Of a stretch of 64,000 nucleotides of DNA, positions 1-11,799 are shown piece after piece (position 1 is the first letter of the stretch; each line of letters starts with the position of its first letter). Position numbers and translations under genes: made by a program. The DNA comes from Moniliophthora roreri. Its lineage: Eukaryota; Basidiomycota; Agaricomycetes; Agaricales; Marasmiaceae. The notes beneath the pieces are model-generated. The model was given only the letters and a program-made list of their open reading frames with translations. It searched no databases and was not told the origin of the DNA. The DNA lies in the NCBI GenBank assembly GCA_001466705.2, contig LATX02000215.1, positions 248,001 to 312,000 of the forward strand, written 5' to 3'.

Positions 1-2200
1 TATTGTAGCAGGGTTGATCTGTTAGACATTGATATCCTGATATTAGGTCAGATGCAACCGGTTCTTGTTAAATTTTTCTGACATGCACTTGTAGCCTTAT
101 TCCTTGATCATCCTGTTTTGACCTTCTTTACAGAGTTTAAACTCCTTGAACAACCTTGGAAGGCTTTCGAGTCTTGACTGAAATGTAGTAGTGTGGACTA
201 ACAGGAATAGTGTCTTGCAAATCAAGATGGAGGTTGAGTTTGGGGTATGCATATCTATCAATCTATTCCACCCACTGCCTTTTTCTTTTGTGCACATGCT
301 CTTGACATGCTCACTCTAACATTAATTCAATTCAATTGTATCAAGAAATACATTTTTCCATTCAGACTTGGGTTATATAGAAGGAATGCCTGTACAGGGA
401 AAAAGCGAAGGTGAAATGTATCACAGAGCAGACCAAAAGTTCCCTCGAGCCAATCTAATTTCTCTGCCAAGTGGATTGAGTTTTTCAAATACCAGCAGTT
501 GTCCTTTGGGAAAGATATGTAAAAGCACAAAACCAACTTGTATCACCATGATCACTGTGCATTGGGTCTCTTCTGGCATACCAAGCAAATGATTTCCAGA
601 ATACTTCTGCTATAAACTGCATGCAATCAGAGGATGCAATACCATCATCACTGGAGGAGCATAGGAGGTCTACACAGCAAGTATCCATATCCAGAGGTAG
701 AAGGCCTCCTTTCTCCCAGCCAAGCAACACTACTATGTCCACATTTTCATCAAATAAGACCTGGAGAACACTAAGCATGAGACTGAATGGGTTCTAGTGG
801 CACATACCTGCTTGGTGTTGATATTGCCATGACAAACAGCCAAAGATAGCCATTTGAGTCAATTGGTGTCAGAATACAAATCCTCAATACATGCTCAAAT
901 TTTGTCACTCAGCAAAGCCTGCTTCTCATGTATCCCCCACAAGCAGGGTAGAATGTATAGATATACAATCCCAGAGGAGTCAATGTCTAAAGAACACCTG
1001 GCCAGAAGAGTAACTCAAGATAAGACTTGTATTTCCTGCTCTCAAGACAGTTCAGGCCTCTTTTGATACCACATTCTACCTCAACTGGTTGAGCTCACAT
1101 AGGTGAAGTATGCATTCATGGCTCTGGTTGTCTTTGGGATTTGTACTACTGATCCCAGGATGCTGTGAGTCAGTGTGGATTTCATCAAATCAAATTTTGT
1201 GTCTGATAATCTGCACAAGGAGCTCTGAGTTTTCAGCCAGTGTGACCTGAATCTTGTTCAGCAAGTAATTGTAGGAAATGTAAGAATCATACCTGCACAT
1301 AGCAACTGGCTCCAACATGTAAAAGGCACAGACAACTTTCTTTGCTTGCTTGTGTGCTGTTGATTCATCAAGATCCTGGGTGAGAGTGGACATCCAAACT
1401 TAGCTCATCAAAAGGCTAGAATGGCTCAAGGACACTTTTGAGCCATTCTGTGGCTTGTAATGCTGCTGGTTTCAGTCAATTTCAAAGGATGATAGCATGA
1501 GTGTTTGTTCTTTGAAGCCTTCTATCAGGATTCGTTAGAATTGTACAAAGAAAAGATGGCTTGGAAAAGGAAAGTTTGAGAGTATCTGGTGTCAAACAAA
1601 CATGAAAAGCCAATCAAATTCACACCTACTAAACCCATTAAAAAAGCAGCATAAAATGTAAAATTATTGACACATCATCAATTGAACATAAACCTCAAAG
1701 AATGCCATCACCCCCATTCCCACCAACAAAGGCTACAAAGTCCACCCCAAATACAACATCCCAATTGGAGTGCACGAGAGGTGACTTCACGAACTGAATG
1801 GTCACTGATGATGGCACAGCAACCTTGGCAGTCAAAGGAAGCCGAGTATTTGGTGAAGTAGCCACCAATGCAGGAAGGGAAGCGACAAAACGGCTCATCA
1901 CCTTAGAGAAGGAACAACAAGGATCAACAGTAAAAGGCGGTGAACAAAGAGTGACAACCAAGAGTTCTGCGTGGGAAGCGAATATTATTGTAAAAGGCCC
2001 TAAGAGTTTCGCGTGGGAAAGATGCATGTGAATTCAGCCAAAAAAGGGTATTTACATCTATTGACAAATCACCTTGATCAGAAGTGAGCATATACAGCTG
2101 AACCTTCAGGTTCAGCAACCATCCTCTCTTATCAGTACCACGATCTCAACCTAAATTCAAGAGGACTCGGTAAATCACTTCGCAAATCAGCATCAGCACG
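1..2200. other. CpG-poor stretch without a resolved gene
   Basis: I see no convincing gene here. Open frames on both strands are short, lack recognisable domains and are not joined by plausible introns. The sequence is strikingly poor in CG dinucleotides and rich in TG/CA, as in decayed methylated repeats, until about position 1,700 where CG reappears ahead of the F-box fragment. Confidence 0.5.
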
Positions 2201-2233
2201 AAGGAATTGGCTAAATGTTGCTTAGATGTAAAA

Positions 2234-2888
2234 ATGATTGTTTGTAATGAAGACACGTCCCCACCAGTCTCACTGTGCTGCCTTTCCTGCAAAGAATATG
2301 TGGATGAATCCCGAAACCGAATTCACGGTCCCCAAGATGCCATACACGAAGAATGCATTAGGTTTAACTGCTTCTCTTCCAATCCCGAAGGGTTCATTAA
2401 AGAAAGGATTGCTGCGAGAGGCTATCTTAATCGACTGGAAGAAACATTGGCAGTGCTGCAGGCAGAATGCTCGTGTTTGCAGAGTATTCTTGCGAAATAC
2501 AACGTCATCCTCCATCCCATTCGCCGCATCCCTCTGGAGATCATCAGGAAGATCTTCACCTCTTGTGTCGATCGACCCAGCACTATGGAAGTGGGAGATA
2601 GACACCTTTTTCCCCAGACTTCGTTGAATCCGTTCCGGATGCCATGGGTACTAGGGCAAGTTTGTAGGTCCTGGAGAGCGCTTGCACTCTACACCCATTT
2701 TGTGGTCAACGATTGCTCTCCGTGTCTCTAGCATCCCAGAAATTGAACCAAACATATCTTCCCATGCTTTGCGTTTGGGACTTCAAATGAGCCATTCACA
2801 GAATCATCCCATGGACATTTGGTTATCATTGCAGTGTGGCCGTACTCTGCACCGGGCCACAACATTTTCACGTAACGCATGTAAGTAA
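2234..2888 (+). pseudogene. F-box protein gene fragment, frameshifted
   Basis: The first ATG in frame is at 2234. The reading frame gives a Cys-rich start, then a helical stretch with LEETLAVLQAE around residues 75-85, then HPIRRIPLEIIRKIF (about residues 100-115) and PWVLGQVCRSWRALAL (about residues 138-153). This is the classic N-terminal layout of Agaricomycete F-box proteins, which act as substrate adaptors of SCF ubiquitin ligases. The first frame stops at 2731. The expected continuation (LWSTIALRVSS..., family pattern 'P.LWS.I.L') is in another frame from about 2690 to 2888, so a frameshift separates them. No leucine-rich C-terminal half is visible downstream, where repeats begin. Probably a dead, truncated copy. 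A sequencing error could explain the shift but not the missing C-terminus. Confidence 0.7.
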
Positions 2889-3000
2889 CGGTCAAGTAAC
2901 ATTACAGTAACATACCTTAGAACATAAAGTAGCAGTATGTCATAGAAATGTGAGAGGATGACAATCAATGGACGTACCTTGTAAGTAACATTTCAGGTGA
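2870..3000. repeat. GTAAGTAAC-type short repeats, left cluster
   Basis: Short units of the form (G)TAAGTAAC or CAGTAAC are scattered here. The same unit recurs densely at 3655-3915 and again near 4365-4385. The two clusters may bound one decayed mobile element. Confidence 0.4.
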
Positions 3001-3654
3001 GTCATCGCCGTTGCTGTTCAACTTGCTCCTGTCGTCGCTAGTTCCCAAAACCCATGACGTGATTGATGATATTGATCTTATCGGATCAGTTCCCAGGCTT
3101 AGTACGTCAAGATGAAGCAGAAAGAACACGTCGTGAGGCTCCTCGGCCCAAGCCAGAATCAGTGAAGAAGTAGTACTTGGGAAAATTGTCTCTGGTATGC
3201 AGTACATTGTACTGTAGAGAAAGGAACTGAAACTATAAAAGCAGAGAATTGAGATAAGATTGTGGCTGTGATCTCTGCTAAGATAACATGGATGATGTTC
3301 GAAGTATGGAAGTTACTTTTCATACGTAGAAGCGTCTATAGGTAAGAAAACAGCTATCAGCAGAAATCATTAAGAAAGGAATTGAGAACTGAAAGAGAAA
3401 ATGTAAGTGCCTACCAACACTAATGCCCATCCCCAAAGCATCCTAGTGACTCTTTCAGCTTTCTTCACTATCTTGTGTGCTAAATTAGTCTATTGTCACT
3501 CAAAATAGCTGTCTATGTGCTGTGCTGAACTTGTCTATCACACTTCACTAATTTATAACTGAGGTTCCACACTTCTAGCCTCATTGTTAGATGATGGTAG
3601 TGCTAGTCATTGGAATGATATTGCTAAAGTTCACAAAGTGTTGACCATTGAACA

Positions 3655-3915
3655 GGACATGCAAGTAACAGCCTGCAATGACCAAGTATATTTCTGTAAT
3701 GTGCCAGCAACTGTAAGTAACATGTAAGTAACAGTCAGTGCTGTGTAAGTAACATGTCAGTAACAGTGCGTAACATGTAAGTAACGGTGCACAACATGTA
3801 TGTAATGGTGCATAACATGTAAGTAACTGCACATACTATGTTAGAAACATGCTGATAACAGTCAGAGACCTGTAAGCAACTGTCAGTGACTCCAAAGTGA
3901 ATTATCAGTTACTGT
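3655..3915. repeat. Degenerate minisatellite of ACATGTAAGTAAC units
   Basis: About ten imperfect units of ACATGTAAGTAAC / AGTAACAGT follow one another at irregular spacing. On the minus strand they create a Leu/Thr/Cys-Tyr repetitive frame that is not a gene. Each unit contains the splice-donor-like GTAAGT. Confidence 0.65.
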
Positions 3916-4605
3916 AAGTAATAATAAGCTCAATAGATCACACACAGGTTAAATGACACAGAATAGCTTCACAACTGCAGGCTACAATCATCCTATAAGT
4001 ACACTGGCACTGGAGAAGGGTCTCCATCCCTTAAATTCTTATGTTCAAAAGTATGATTTGTTTTCAAGAAACCAGCATAAATAATAGACACAATGACTAT
4101 TGAACTGAAAGTCCAGTAATGTTGTAAAATGTAAGAATGTCATAGAGTAAGGGGGTATAGGAGTGATTACATGCCCTCAGCAACAATAGAAGTGGTCATG
4201 ATTGAAAACACCAGCAAGTTGTGTACTTTTCCACTGTGGGAAACATATTGACCACTCCAGTGAAGTGACTGCAAAAAACAGGTTTGAAAGCCACAAATGA
4301 ATTCCTGAGTGATAACAGACAAATGATATGGAAGGAATTGAGGGAATGGTGACAGGAAGTAAATGTCAGTAACAGTAAGTAACGGAAATAGCATTACTTA
4401 CACCGTTATGGGAATTTGATCATGCCTGTCTCTGACCATCCAAGGATGCCAAAATGTGTCATTATCAAGCCAGCTATTTTCCTATACTCTTGATAGCCTT
4501 ATCCACAACTTGTGCACCATCTCAAGATCTAAATCTATTTGAAACCCTTTTCCCATATTCAAACTTTTCAGCAAGGGGGCAGCAGGCTGTGGATCCCAAA
4601 TATCA

Positions 4606-5085
4606 TGATGGTCGGTTGGTTCAGTCCTAAGGTCCTTAAAAAATTTTTTGGGTCAAACCTTTTTCAAGGTTTTGGGCATCCTTAGGGGCTCAAATGTGGT
4701 CAAATTATTCACTACTTGCTTTTCTCAGGCTTTTCCTTGGCAGAAATAACAGAATTCTGTTGTTGTGGGCACCCATCTATTGAATATTCTGATTTCGAAC
4801 TTCTTTGGTAACCACAACAGTGCCTCTGTGACTGCTGTCAGTTTTGTTCTCAATCCTGAATCTACTCATTCAGCCTGCTGCTTGTCACTGTGTATGATTC
4901 TGACCTTGGAAATTCATTTATGCAGCTGAAGGATCATAGAGGGTGACAGAGGGCAGGTAACAAGGAACAAAAGGTCAACCAAATTTGGTAAGGTGACATC
5001 ACTTACTTTCCATATATGGCAGGTGATGGTCGGTTGGTTCCCCTCAACAGTCCTTAAAAAAAAATCAACATTGTGTATTAAAAAT
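4606..5085 (+). repeat. Direct repeat pair, GATGGTCGGTTGGTTC...GTCCTTAAAAA
   Basis: The string GATGGTCGGTTGGTTC followed closely by AGTCCTTAAAAAA and a T-run occurs at about 4608 and again at about 5028, some 420 bp apart in the same orientation. This could be a solo duplication or two termini of a small element. No coding capacity lies between them. Confidence 0.5.
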
Positions 5086-5195
5086 TTTTTTTGCTACCCT
5101 CTTGCTTTTCAGCCCAACACTCAATATACACATTTTTACTATACTGATACCAGACACATCCTTGAGACTTTCTTTACACTGGCTGAGATTTACTT

Positions 5196-5320
5196 GAGGC
5201 TGCCTTGAGGTTTCCAGGATGTCCTTAACCTTCCTTGAACTTTCCTCAGCCTTTCCTGAACCTTCCTTGAATCTTCCTTGACCTCTCTTGAATCTTCCTC
5301 AAAGTTTCCTTGAACTTGAT
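5196..5320 (+). repeat. CCTTGAA-type degenerate tandem repeat
   Basis: Imperfect units of TTCCTTGAAC / TTCCTTGACC / TTTCCTCAGC are repeated about ten times in a pyrimidine-biased tract. No protein is supported. Confidence 0.6.
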
Positions 5321-5934
5321 AAGTATGAAGGCTACTTACCTTCCTTTGACAAGTCCTCACATCTGACTTGGGTGTACTTTGAGCTTCCCAGTAATGAACT
5401 CAATGCTTATTTGAATATCACTAAAATTGACTGAAGTCAACATATACATGAATACTGCTACTTATCAACTTTCAACATCACCTTGAGTGGAATGCTGACT
5501 TCCTCAAGTGCTCTACCTCAGCCTTATGCTCCCCACACTTTGTTGCACACTTGTCAGATGCATATTGAGGCCCTTTCTGTGGGAACCTGTTAGCTCAAGT
5601 TAGTGGATGACTCATGTCTTGCCCTTCACCAAGGAGAATGTGCATTTGGGTGGAGATGGTGATCAAAGACTGGAAATCTGATATTTGAACACAACACTTA
5701 TCAGCACTTGAACATGAGAAAGTGATAGGACTGGATTGCTGTCAGGCATAGCTCATCAATAAGGATCCTTCATTATCATCAACAACAACAACATTATTGT
5801 GGGCTAGTGGTACTCAATAGGTATGTGGATTACTCAAGTTGCATTGAGATTACATTCAAAAAACACTTATGTACTCAACCTTGCCTTGACCTTGCCTCTC
5901 AACTCTTTCATTTCCCAAAGGTGAAGAGACAACA

Positions 5935-6025
5935 TTCTCGTAATTCATCAGAAAAGCATCAGATAGCACCAGAAAATTGATGGTCAATTACAAACCATCA
6001 GATAGCATCAGAAAGCATCAGAGCA
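5935..6025 (+). repeat. AGCATCAGA short tandem repeat
   Basis: Units of (A)GCATCAGAWAGCA are repeated several times, interrupted by a spacer that repeats CATCAGATAGCA. Confidence 0.55.
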
Positions 6026-6404
6026 CTTCTCACTGGGATTGAATCCTACAGCTGTTGATGCATCTGAGAGGTCCTATAGGTCCACAACTTGAGTTATCCT
6101 CTGTGCATTCCTGCATCATCAAGAGCCATGGTGAGGAAAAGGGAACCTAGCTAAAAGTAGGAATTGAACAGAAAGAAACAGAATAGTAATCAAAATACTG
6201 ACAGTTTTATGATATGCTTTGTGAAACTGCATCAAGAGAGACCATCATCTATAATATCAGATATGTGGGCAAAAGAGCTGGTGCCTATGTGGAAAATGGA
6301 AAAGACCTTTTATTGACTTTGAGTTGCTCACAAAATCACTCGGGTCAAAGGAGATCATTGTCCAATGATGAGGAAGAAAAAGGGCACCAATGTCAGAGTT
6401 TGAC

Positions 6405-6740
6405 ATCTACCTGAAATGATTCCTACTGGGCCAAGTGTCATAATCTGATGCCCAATGAAGGACCCATCTGTTCGCATACGTGCCTAATTATGTCAGTTTC
6501 AATGAGTTTGTAAATGGTGAAGATTGTCATGTAAGTTGCAGGATTACCCACTTCACCACCTTCTAAACATTACAGGCCACAAGGGGAAATAATAATGGAC
6601 AGTAAGCCAAAAAGATGATTGGAACAAATGATGGACTAGGTGTTCGGCTGGAAAGCTTGGAGGAGCATTCAGGAAGAAGGAAACAGGACTGTCAAAAATG
6701 ACTCTTTGAAGGAGGCTCCAAGGATCTGTGTAACTCAATG
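6405..6740 (+). pseudogene. Decayed copy of the small gene at 9437
   Basis: The stretch is clearly homologous to 9447-9640: both read CTACCT..AAGTGATTCCTACTGGGCC, then a conserved GAGTTTGTAAATGGTGAAGAT followed by an intron-like GTAAGTTGC...CATTACAGG. Here the frame is broken by stops, both in the exon part and inside the 45-50 bp segment. It therefore looks like a decayed duplicate rather than a functional gene. A third, shorter copy of the intron-like end lies at about 9139-9185. Confidence 0.6.
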
Positions 6741-6906
6741 CAAAATCTGGATTATAATCTTGTTTCCTTTGTCATAGCCACATCAAATTTAAGCTTTGGA
6801 ACATCTATGCAGTGAACTTTGGATACCTTCATGTTCTGGTGGCCAATACAATTATGAATGGAAGGATCATCTCGATTATCTACCTTCTTTCCACATCCAT
6901 TGTCAC

Positions 6907-8441
6907 CTAGACCTCAGCTGAAATATCCTCTGAATACACCAAATCATTAAACCTATGGCCTCCAGTCTTCGGTGGTGAAATTTCAACAATGTTTTCGGTA
7001 AGCTGTTTCAACTCCATGACTGCAGCAGTACGCATTGCAGACACTGTTTGCTCAACATTCTCTACACTGATACCAAGCCCAATACGAACAATGATCAGTG
7101 TCGGTGCAATTCCCTTGGAAGTGCATGGTTAGCTCAGAGCCAGATTTTGAAGCGAAATGACTTACAACAAACTGATTCAAAGTCGACTGCAGAAGCACCG
7201 CAAGGAACCGCATTCGATTCTGCACTTCCCAGGCTGGCATATTTACCAAGTTGAAGACTGTCAAGACTGAGGAGGCATAAATGATTAGTACTAGTGGGTA
7301 CATGAGACCAGATTCCAGTCTGTGAGTGCTCTCAGTCAGTTCACAAAAAAAGAACAGGATGTAGAACTTACATGATAGTAATCACAGTCCAATACATCTT
7401 GTTCACATTTTTACCAACATACTTGGCTGCTTTACGACTGATGACATATATCCTTCCAGCTTTAGTCCACTTGGTCAGCCAGCTCTGACGGGATGAGGAA
7501 GAAAGGGAAGGCTACCAATTAAAAAAGTTATAAGCAAATTTGTCAATGCAGTCATGAGAAGGAAAGCTGAAATCATTCGAAAAGATTTGTCGCCTCGGTG
7601 GAAGTATAAGACAATAAGCGAGATATCAAGTTCAATGCCTTTGGTGTAGTGGATGGCGACGACAATTCCTAGGACTAGCAAAGGTGAGACCAGGAAGTGT
7701 TTAAACAAGAGGGAGGCAAACCATTGTTGGCGATACATAGAAGAGTAGGAAGAATGATGACTCTGATGTTGCCACCCCAGACGATGTAGCATCTCCACAT
7801 CTAGAGACCAGAATCAGAACACGGTAGGCACTCCTTGGAAAAAGAATTTACCAGAATTGCATCAGCAATAATACTGTCAAGTAAGTTAATTTTGAATTTG
7901 TTTGGACTTTAACGAAGCAAGACTCACTTGGCGAGTATCATCATGATGTACCGTGGAGTCATGGAGGCTCTGCAATGAATTATCGACCCCCAAATCATGA
8001 ACTGAAGCGGTTATACATACAGAGTTTCTAGAGCAAGTCCCGAATTATGCACCCCAGTCAAGCCAGCCACCTCCCATAATAATTGGTTGACGATGTCCCT
8101 AGCGTTGAAAATGAGGCCCGCAGTGGCAAGGATGAATAGCGCCGACATGACAAGACAGTGAAGGATGTATCGGTTGCGTTTTTGTTTGACAAGTATGAAG
8201 ATGCATATCGAGAAGAGGACGATGTAGATGCCTGTCAAAATATGCTTTGAATGTGAGCTGTCCAGTTCGACGCATTCGCTGGGCACGGCACCATAAAGTA
8301 GGGAAAGTATCTGTTGTGTAGTAATATACTTCAGTTTATCGAGACCAAGTTATCATGATAAGTGTCGCGTACGCAGAGAATAACCAAGGCCTCTTGAAGC
8401 ATAAGGCATAACTGTTGGCCACATAATGATTCGTCAAACAT
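6907..8441 (-). CDS. Multi-spanning integral membrane protein, Agaricomycete WRCYIVW family
   Basis: The gene reads leftwards from ATG 8441 (MFDESLCGQQ...) to TAG 6909-6907. Exons I can place: 8441-8373, 8310-8021 (two hydrophobic helices, LTGIYIVLFSICIFILV and MSALFILATAGLIF), 7969-7928 (ASMTPRYIMMILA), 7873-7852 (IIADAIL), 7800 onward (WRCYIVWGGNIRVIILPTLL), then LFLGIVVAIHY... and ALTNLLITFLI, SWLTKWTKAGR..., LESGLMYPLVLIIYAS, and finally GIAPTLIIVRIGLG near 7100. These motifs occur in this order in a large family of roughly seven-helix Agaricomycete membrane proteins of unknown function. The hydrophilic tail ends ...EDISAEV. The junction near 7490 (after TFLI, before SWLTKW) does not close in frame in my reading, so either a splice site is misjudged or there is a small indel. 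Probably located in the plasma membrane or an endomembrane. Confidence 0.72.
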
Positions 8442-9436
8442 GGTAGTCTTGAGTTGATCTTGAACGCTGGGACAAGTGTAAGATAAGTACTATGTCAGGT
8501 GTGAATGAGTAGCTCAGCATCACTTACATAGATATACTAGACAGAGCTTTCCATGCCGAGAAGATCTGGGAGCAGTGCTGGCGGCGACCCGTTCAATTTT
8601 GTGGAGCATGCCTTCCCGCTTTTCATAGGTGGATGCGCGACACACGATTGAGGCACTGCCTGCTTTGTGCGAAATCGAGATAAAGGATTTCCAGGTTCCA
8701 GTTCATCCTCCAACTTATTAAGAACTGGAGATATTTGCAGAAAAGGCATTACTCGGTCTAACGGAAAGTGATGGCCGCTGGATACGACATCAAGTTTTTT
8801 TCCGCACAAAAATCACCTTCTCCTCACCCATTCCCATCCGTCCAATGATACCTCTTGCGCACATATACTTCATCTTTGTCTTAAGAATCAGCTCAAATAA
8901 AATTCGGATGGTTGGTCCAACGCCGTCAGGAATGGGAGCATACAAGATTGTGGTGCTCCAGCTGAAAGTTGATATCCGGGGGCCATCACTTTCCGTGACA
9001 CCGAGTAGATACACCAGAGTTGAGAACGATATGGAATATCGTTATTTGATAAGGTGGTGGACATCGTGGTAAACGATAAAGACGCGGTAATGCGAATTGC
9101 CTGCCGCGCAAATTACGCTCTTCCATCAATTACCATCATGTTGGATTACCTACTTCACCGCCTCCAAACATTGCAGAGCCGGAAGTAATACCTTCCGAGG
9201 GAAGGAGAACGGATAGCAAGCCTTAAGGGGCACTGAGGTACAAAATGGCTTTCATAGTTTCGTGTTTTGATTGGCTTTTTTTTTTTTCATTCTGCTGGAG
9301 TTTAGCTGCGATGCTTGAAGGGACATCCAGGGAAGAAGGGGGAAGGAGCTGAATAGGTATGTTTTTAGCATTCGCCGCCAGCTCATTCCAGGACTGATTA
9401 TGCTACCGACTCTTTGAAGAAGAGACCTGTGAATTT

Positions 9437-9739
9437 ATGAGTCGAAACACATCTACCTCAAGTGATTCCTACTGGGCCGAGTGTCATATGAAAAATTCGT
9501 CTGTTCGGGTACGCCCGGATATACCTACTTATGTCTATTTTGATGAGTTTGTAAATGGTGAAGATTGCCATGTAAGTTGCCAGATTACCCATTTCACAAC
9601 CTCCGAAACATTGCAGGTTACAAGGGAAAGAATAAGAGACGGCAAGCCAAAAAAACGATCGGAACAAACGATGCACCGACTTAATTTGATCGGGAACCTG
9701 AAACTGATAACCCTTTGCGATTGGAACATCGAGTTGTAA
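9437..9739 (+). CDS. Small hypothetical protein, duplicated locally
   Basis: ATG 9437 opens a 100-codon frame: Ser/Thr-rich start, then VRVRPDIPTYVYFDEF and VNGEDCHV, then a basic stretch with RERIRDGKPKKRSEQ. I do not recognise the family. The segment 9572-9616 has canonical intron ends (GTAAGT...TTGCAG) and is 45 nt long, so the protein reads through whether or not it is removed (15 residues more or less). The same boundary is kept in the decayed copies at 6405-6740 and 9139-9185, which supports it being a real intron. No neighbour suggests a function. Confidence 0.4.
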   Translation: MSRNTSTSSDSYWAECHMKNSSVRVRPDIPTYVYFDEFVNGEDCHVSCQITHFTTSETLQVTRERIRDGKPKKRSEQTMHRLNLIGNLKLITLCDWNIEL

Positions 9740-9859
9740 ATGCTGGCCCGTTCGCCCAGGCGGTCTCTTTCTTTCTGGAAGAAATCGTGCCAGTGCTAAA
9801 GAGAAATGAGCGAAACAGCCAGGATGCGGGAGAATTTTATCGTTCAACTGATTAATGAC

Positions 9860-11720
9860 GTTGAGCTTGAAAGTGTCACCCTGTGCGTAAATATACTTAT
9901 GTATCAGTTCTACTACTAGTCGATCTTTTGCGCAGTGATGAATGAGTCAAAGCATAGGACGCCTGGATGCGACCATAACGACGACTGCATGGCTAGATTG
10001 ACTCATTGATGCCTGCGGAGCGAGTCAATGAAAAGAATACTACGTAGAAGTACTAACCAAAAAAATGAGTAATGATGGCGTATGCATCATTCAAAAATGC
10101 ATACCACGCTTTCGACGACTTGGATTTGGCAAGTGTCGTAATTCAGGCACTTGACGCCACAGAACTGACTGGAGCGCTCAGGACCGACGCGCGAAGAGAT
10201 AATGCTGATGGAATTGAAGTATCAGAGAATCTAACGGACTTTTGGAGTGATGCATAAGATATATCTATTGAAAGGATTTGCTAGTCAAGGAATCGCAAAA
10301 TCAAAAGTCGTTCGTGCGAGACCATTCCAAGTTCCTAGGGCGACAACGTTGAGTTGTACTCGACGTCGTTTTCACATATCATGGCGTTAATAATGAATCA
10401 CGGATGGCCACTCACTGCCACCCAATGCCACGGATTCTGTTCAGTTGCGTGAGCAGCTAGGAGTGTGACTGTCAGGACGTTGGACGAACAATCAATCAAA
10501 TCCAAGGCGAAGCGCTTACCATACCGTATACCAAGAATTTGTTCCCTTGCAAAAACCGACTCTGAACGACTCTTCTATAACATGAATATCCGTGCCGGAT
10601 AAAGAGTGCTTTTCAGCAATGACAGTGCGAATGGTACATGATGAAATCGTCTGTCATCTTCCTCGAAAGCCGATATCCATGTTACGGACACTGTGTAAAT
10701 ACTAATCCATACGCCTTTGCGCTTCCTGGTATTCACGACTCTATCCTCGATTTTCGGGTACTCTGAAGTAGAAGAAACACAGCTAAGGGCGACTAGTCAT
10801 TAATACATACCTCCCATCCGATGGTAGTTGATCTGATCCTTTCCAAGTTCCTCATATCCGTCTGGCTTTCTCTCAAGTTTCAAACTGCTTTCTGGCCATC
10901 TAGGATGCCAAAATGCGTCATTAGGCCGGACTCGGTCCCGAGCTAGGTATTTGTTTCGGTTCAGCCGATGATGACACTAATCGCTGGAAAACCGGATGCT
11001 AACCTTCGCATTCGCGCAAGCCTGCTTCTATCAGTTAGTAGAAAGACATGGATCAAGTCGGGATGTAATGAGGCCATGGTTCTTGGAGCCATGAAGCGTT
11101 ACCCGAGTAATCCAAGAAGGTAAAAATATTACGAGCACACCGAGATATAAGGCACCTCACCTCTGTAGCAATTTCTCATCTCTTGATCTAGCTTCAGCCC
11201 CTCTATCCTTCTGAGCTTCTTCTTTCATTGCTATACCTCGAAGAGATGGGTGAGCACCATGAGCTATGACTGGGAACATTGGTCGACAAGTATAAGCACA
11301 ACGTCGAAAAGAGGGGGAACTCGCCTCTCCAATGACTGGGAACCTAAATCAGTCTTTGGGCGTTCGTAAGATGTCCGTTCATGTCTGAGAAGTATCGATG
11401 AACGTGTATTGGGCTGGGAATTCTCCGCTCGGCACATTTGGTTTCATCGTTATTAATGGACATAATGATTCGGCTGAACGATAGTTATTCGATTGAACAC
11501 ATGACCTTGAAATGCAATTCTGTGAACAGGATATTAGTATAATGGGATGGAAAACTGCCTTGTGGGGTATCGTGCCTAATACCAAACGTCGGTTACTGCG
11601 ATGATCGTGTCTTCACATGATCATCTCTGCGAAATTTGCGCAGCTAAAAAAATGATGCAGAAACACGGAGAGCCCGTAATAATCGGATTGGTAGAGAGCA
11701 TCCCTGGTAGTCAATCGGTT
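9860..11720. other. No gene resolved
   Basis: Only short open frames without domains were found. Base composition is ordinary and CG dinucleotides are present, unlike 1-6.4 kb. The segment near 10,885-10,925 repeats the GGATGCCAAAATGYGTCATTA element also seen at about 4440. Confidence 0.45.
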
Positions 11721-11728
11721 ATTACACG

Positions 11729-11794
11729 TGCCTGATATGTAGTGTACCTATGTAATAAGCACGTGGAAACTGGGTTCAACTCCTAGTCAGGCAG
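11729..11794 (+). ncRNA. tRNA-like sequence, probably a degenerate or organelle-derived tRNA
   Basis: TGCCTGA (11729-11735) pairs perfectly with TCAGGCA (11787-11793) as a 7 bp acceptor stem, followed by a G. The TA at positions 8-9 is present. Next to the 3' acceptor strand is a canonical T arm: CTGGG, loop TTCAACT, CCTAG. This also gives a good internal B box (GGTTCAANTCC). The stretch between (32 nt) is too short for a normal D arm plus anticodon arm plus variable loop, and I cannot fold a convincing 5 bp anticodon stem. It is therefore most likely a tRNA relic, possibly of mitochondrial origin, rather than a working nuclear tRNA gene. Confidence 0.5.
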
Positions 11795-11799
11795 CCTAG

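Larger units (their letters stand above)
3000..6400. other. CpG-depleted repeat-rich intergenic region
   Basis: No gene could be supported. The stretch is AT-rich, nearly free of CG dinucleotides, and contains several classes of short repeats listed separately. The segment near 4430-4475 (GGATGCCAAAATGTGTCATTA) recurs at about 10,900 in less CpG-depleted form, which indicates a dispersed repeat family. Confidence 0.55.

Noticed and set aside
3587..3832. Minus-strand Leu/Thr/Cys-Tyr repetitive frame
   Set aside because: It is the translation of the ACATGTAAGTAAC minisatellite.
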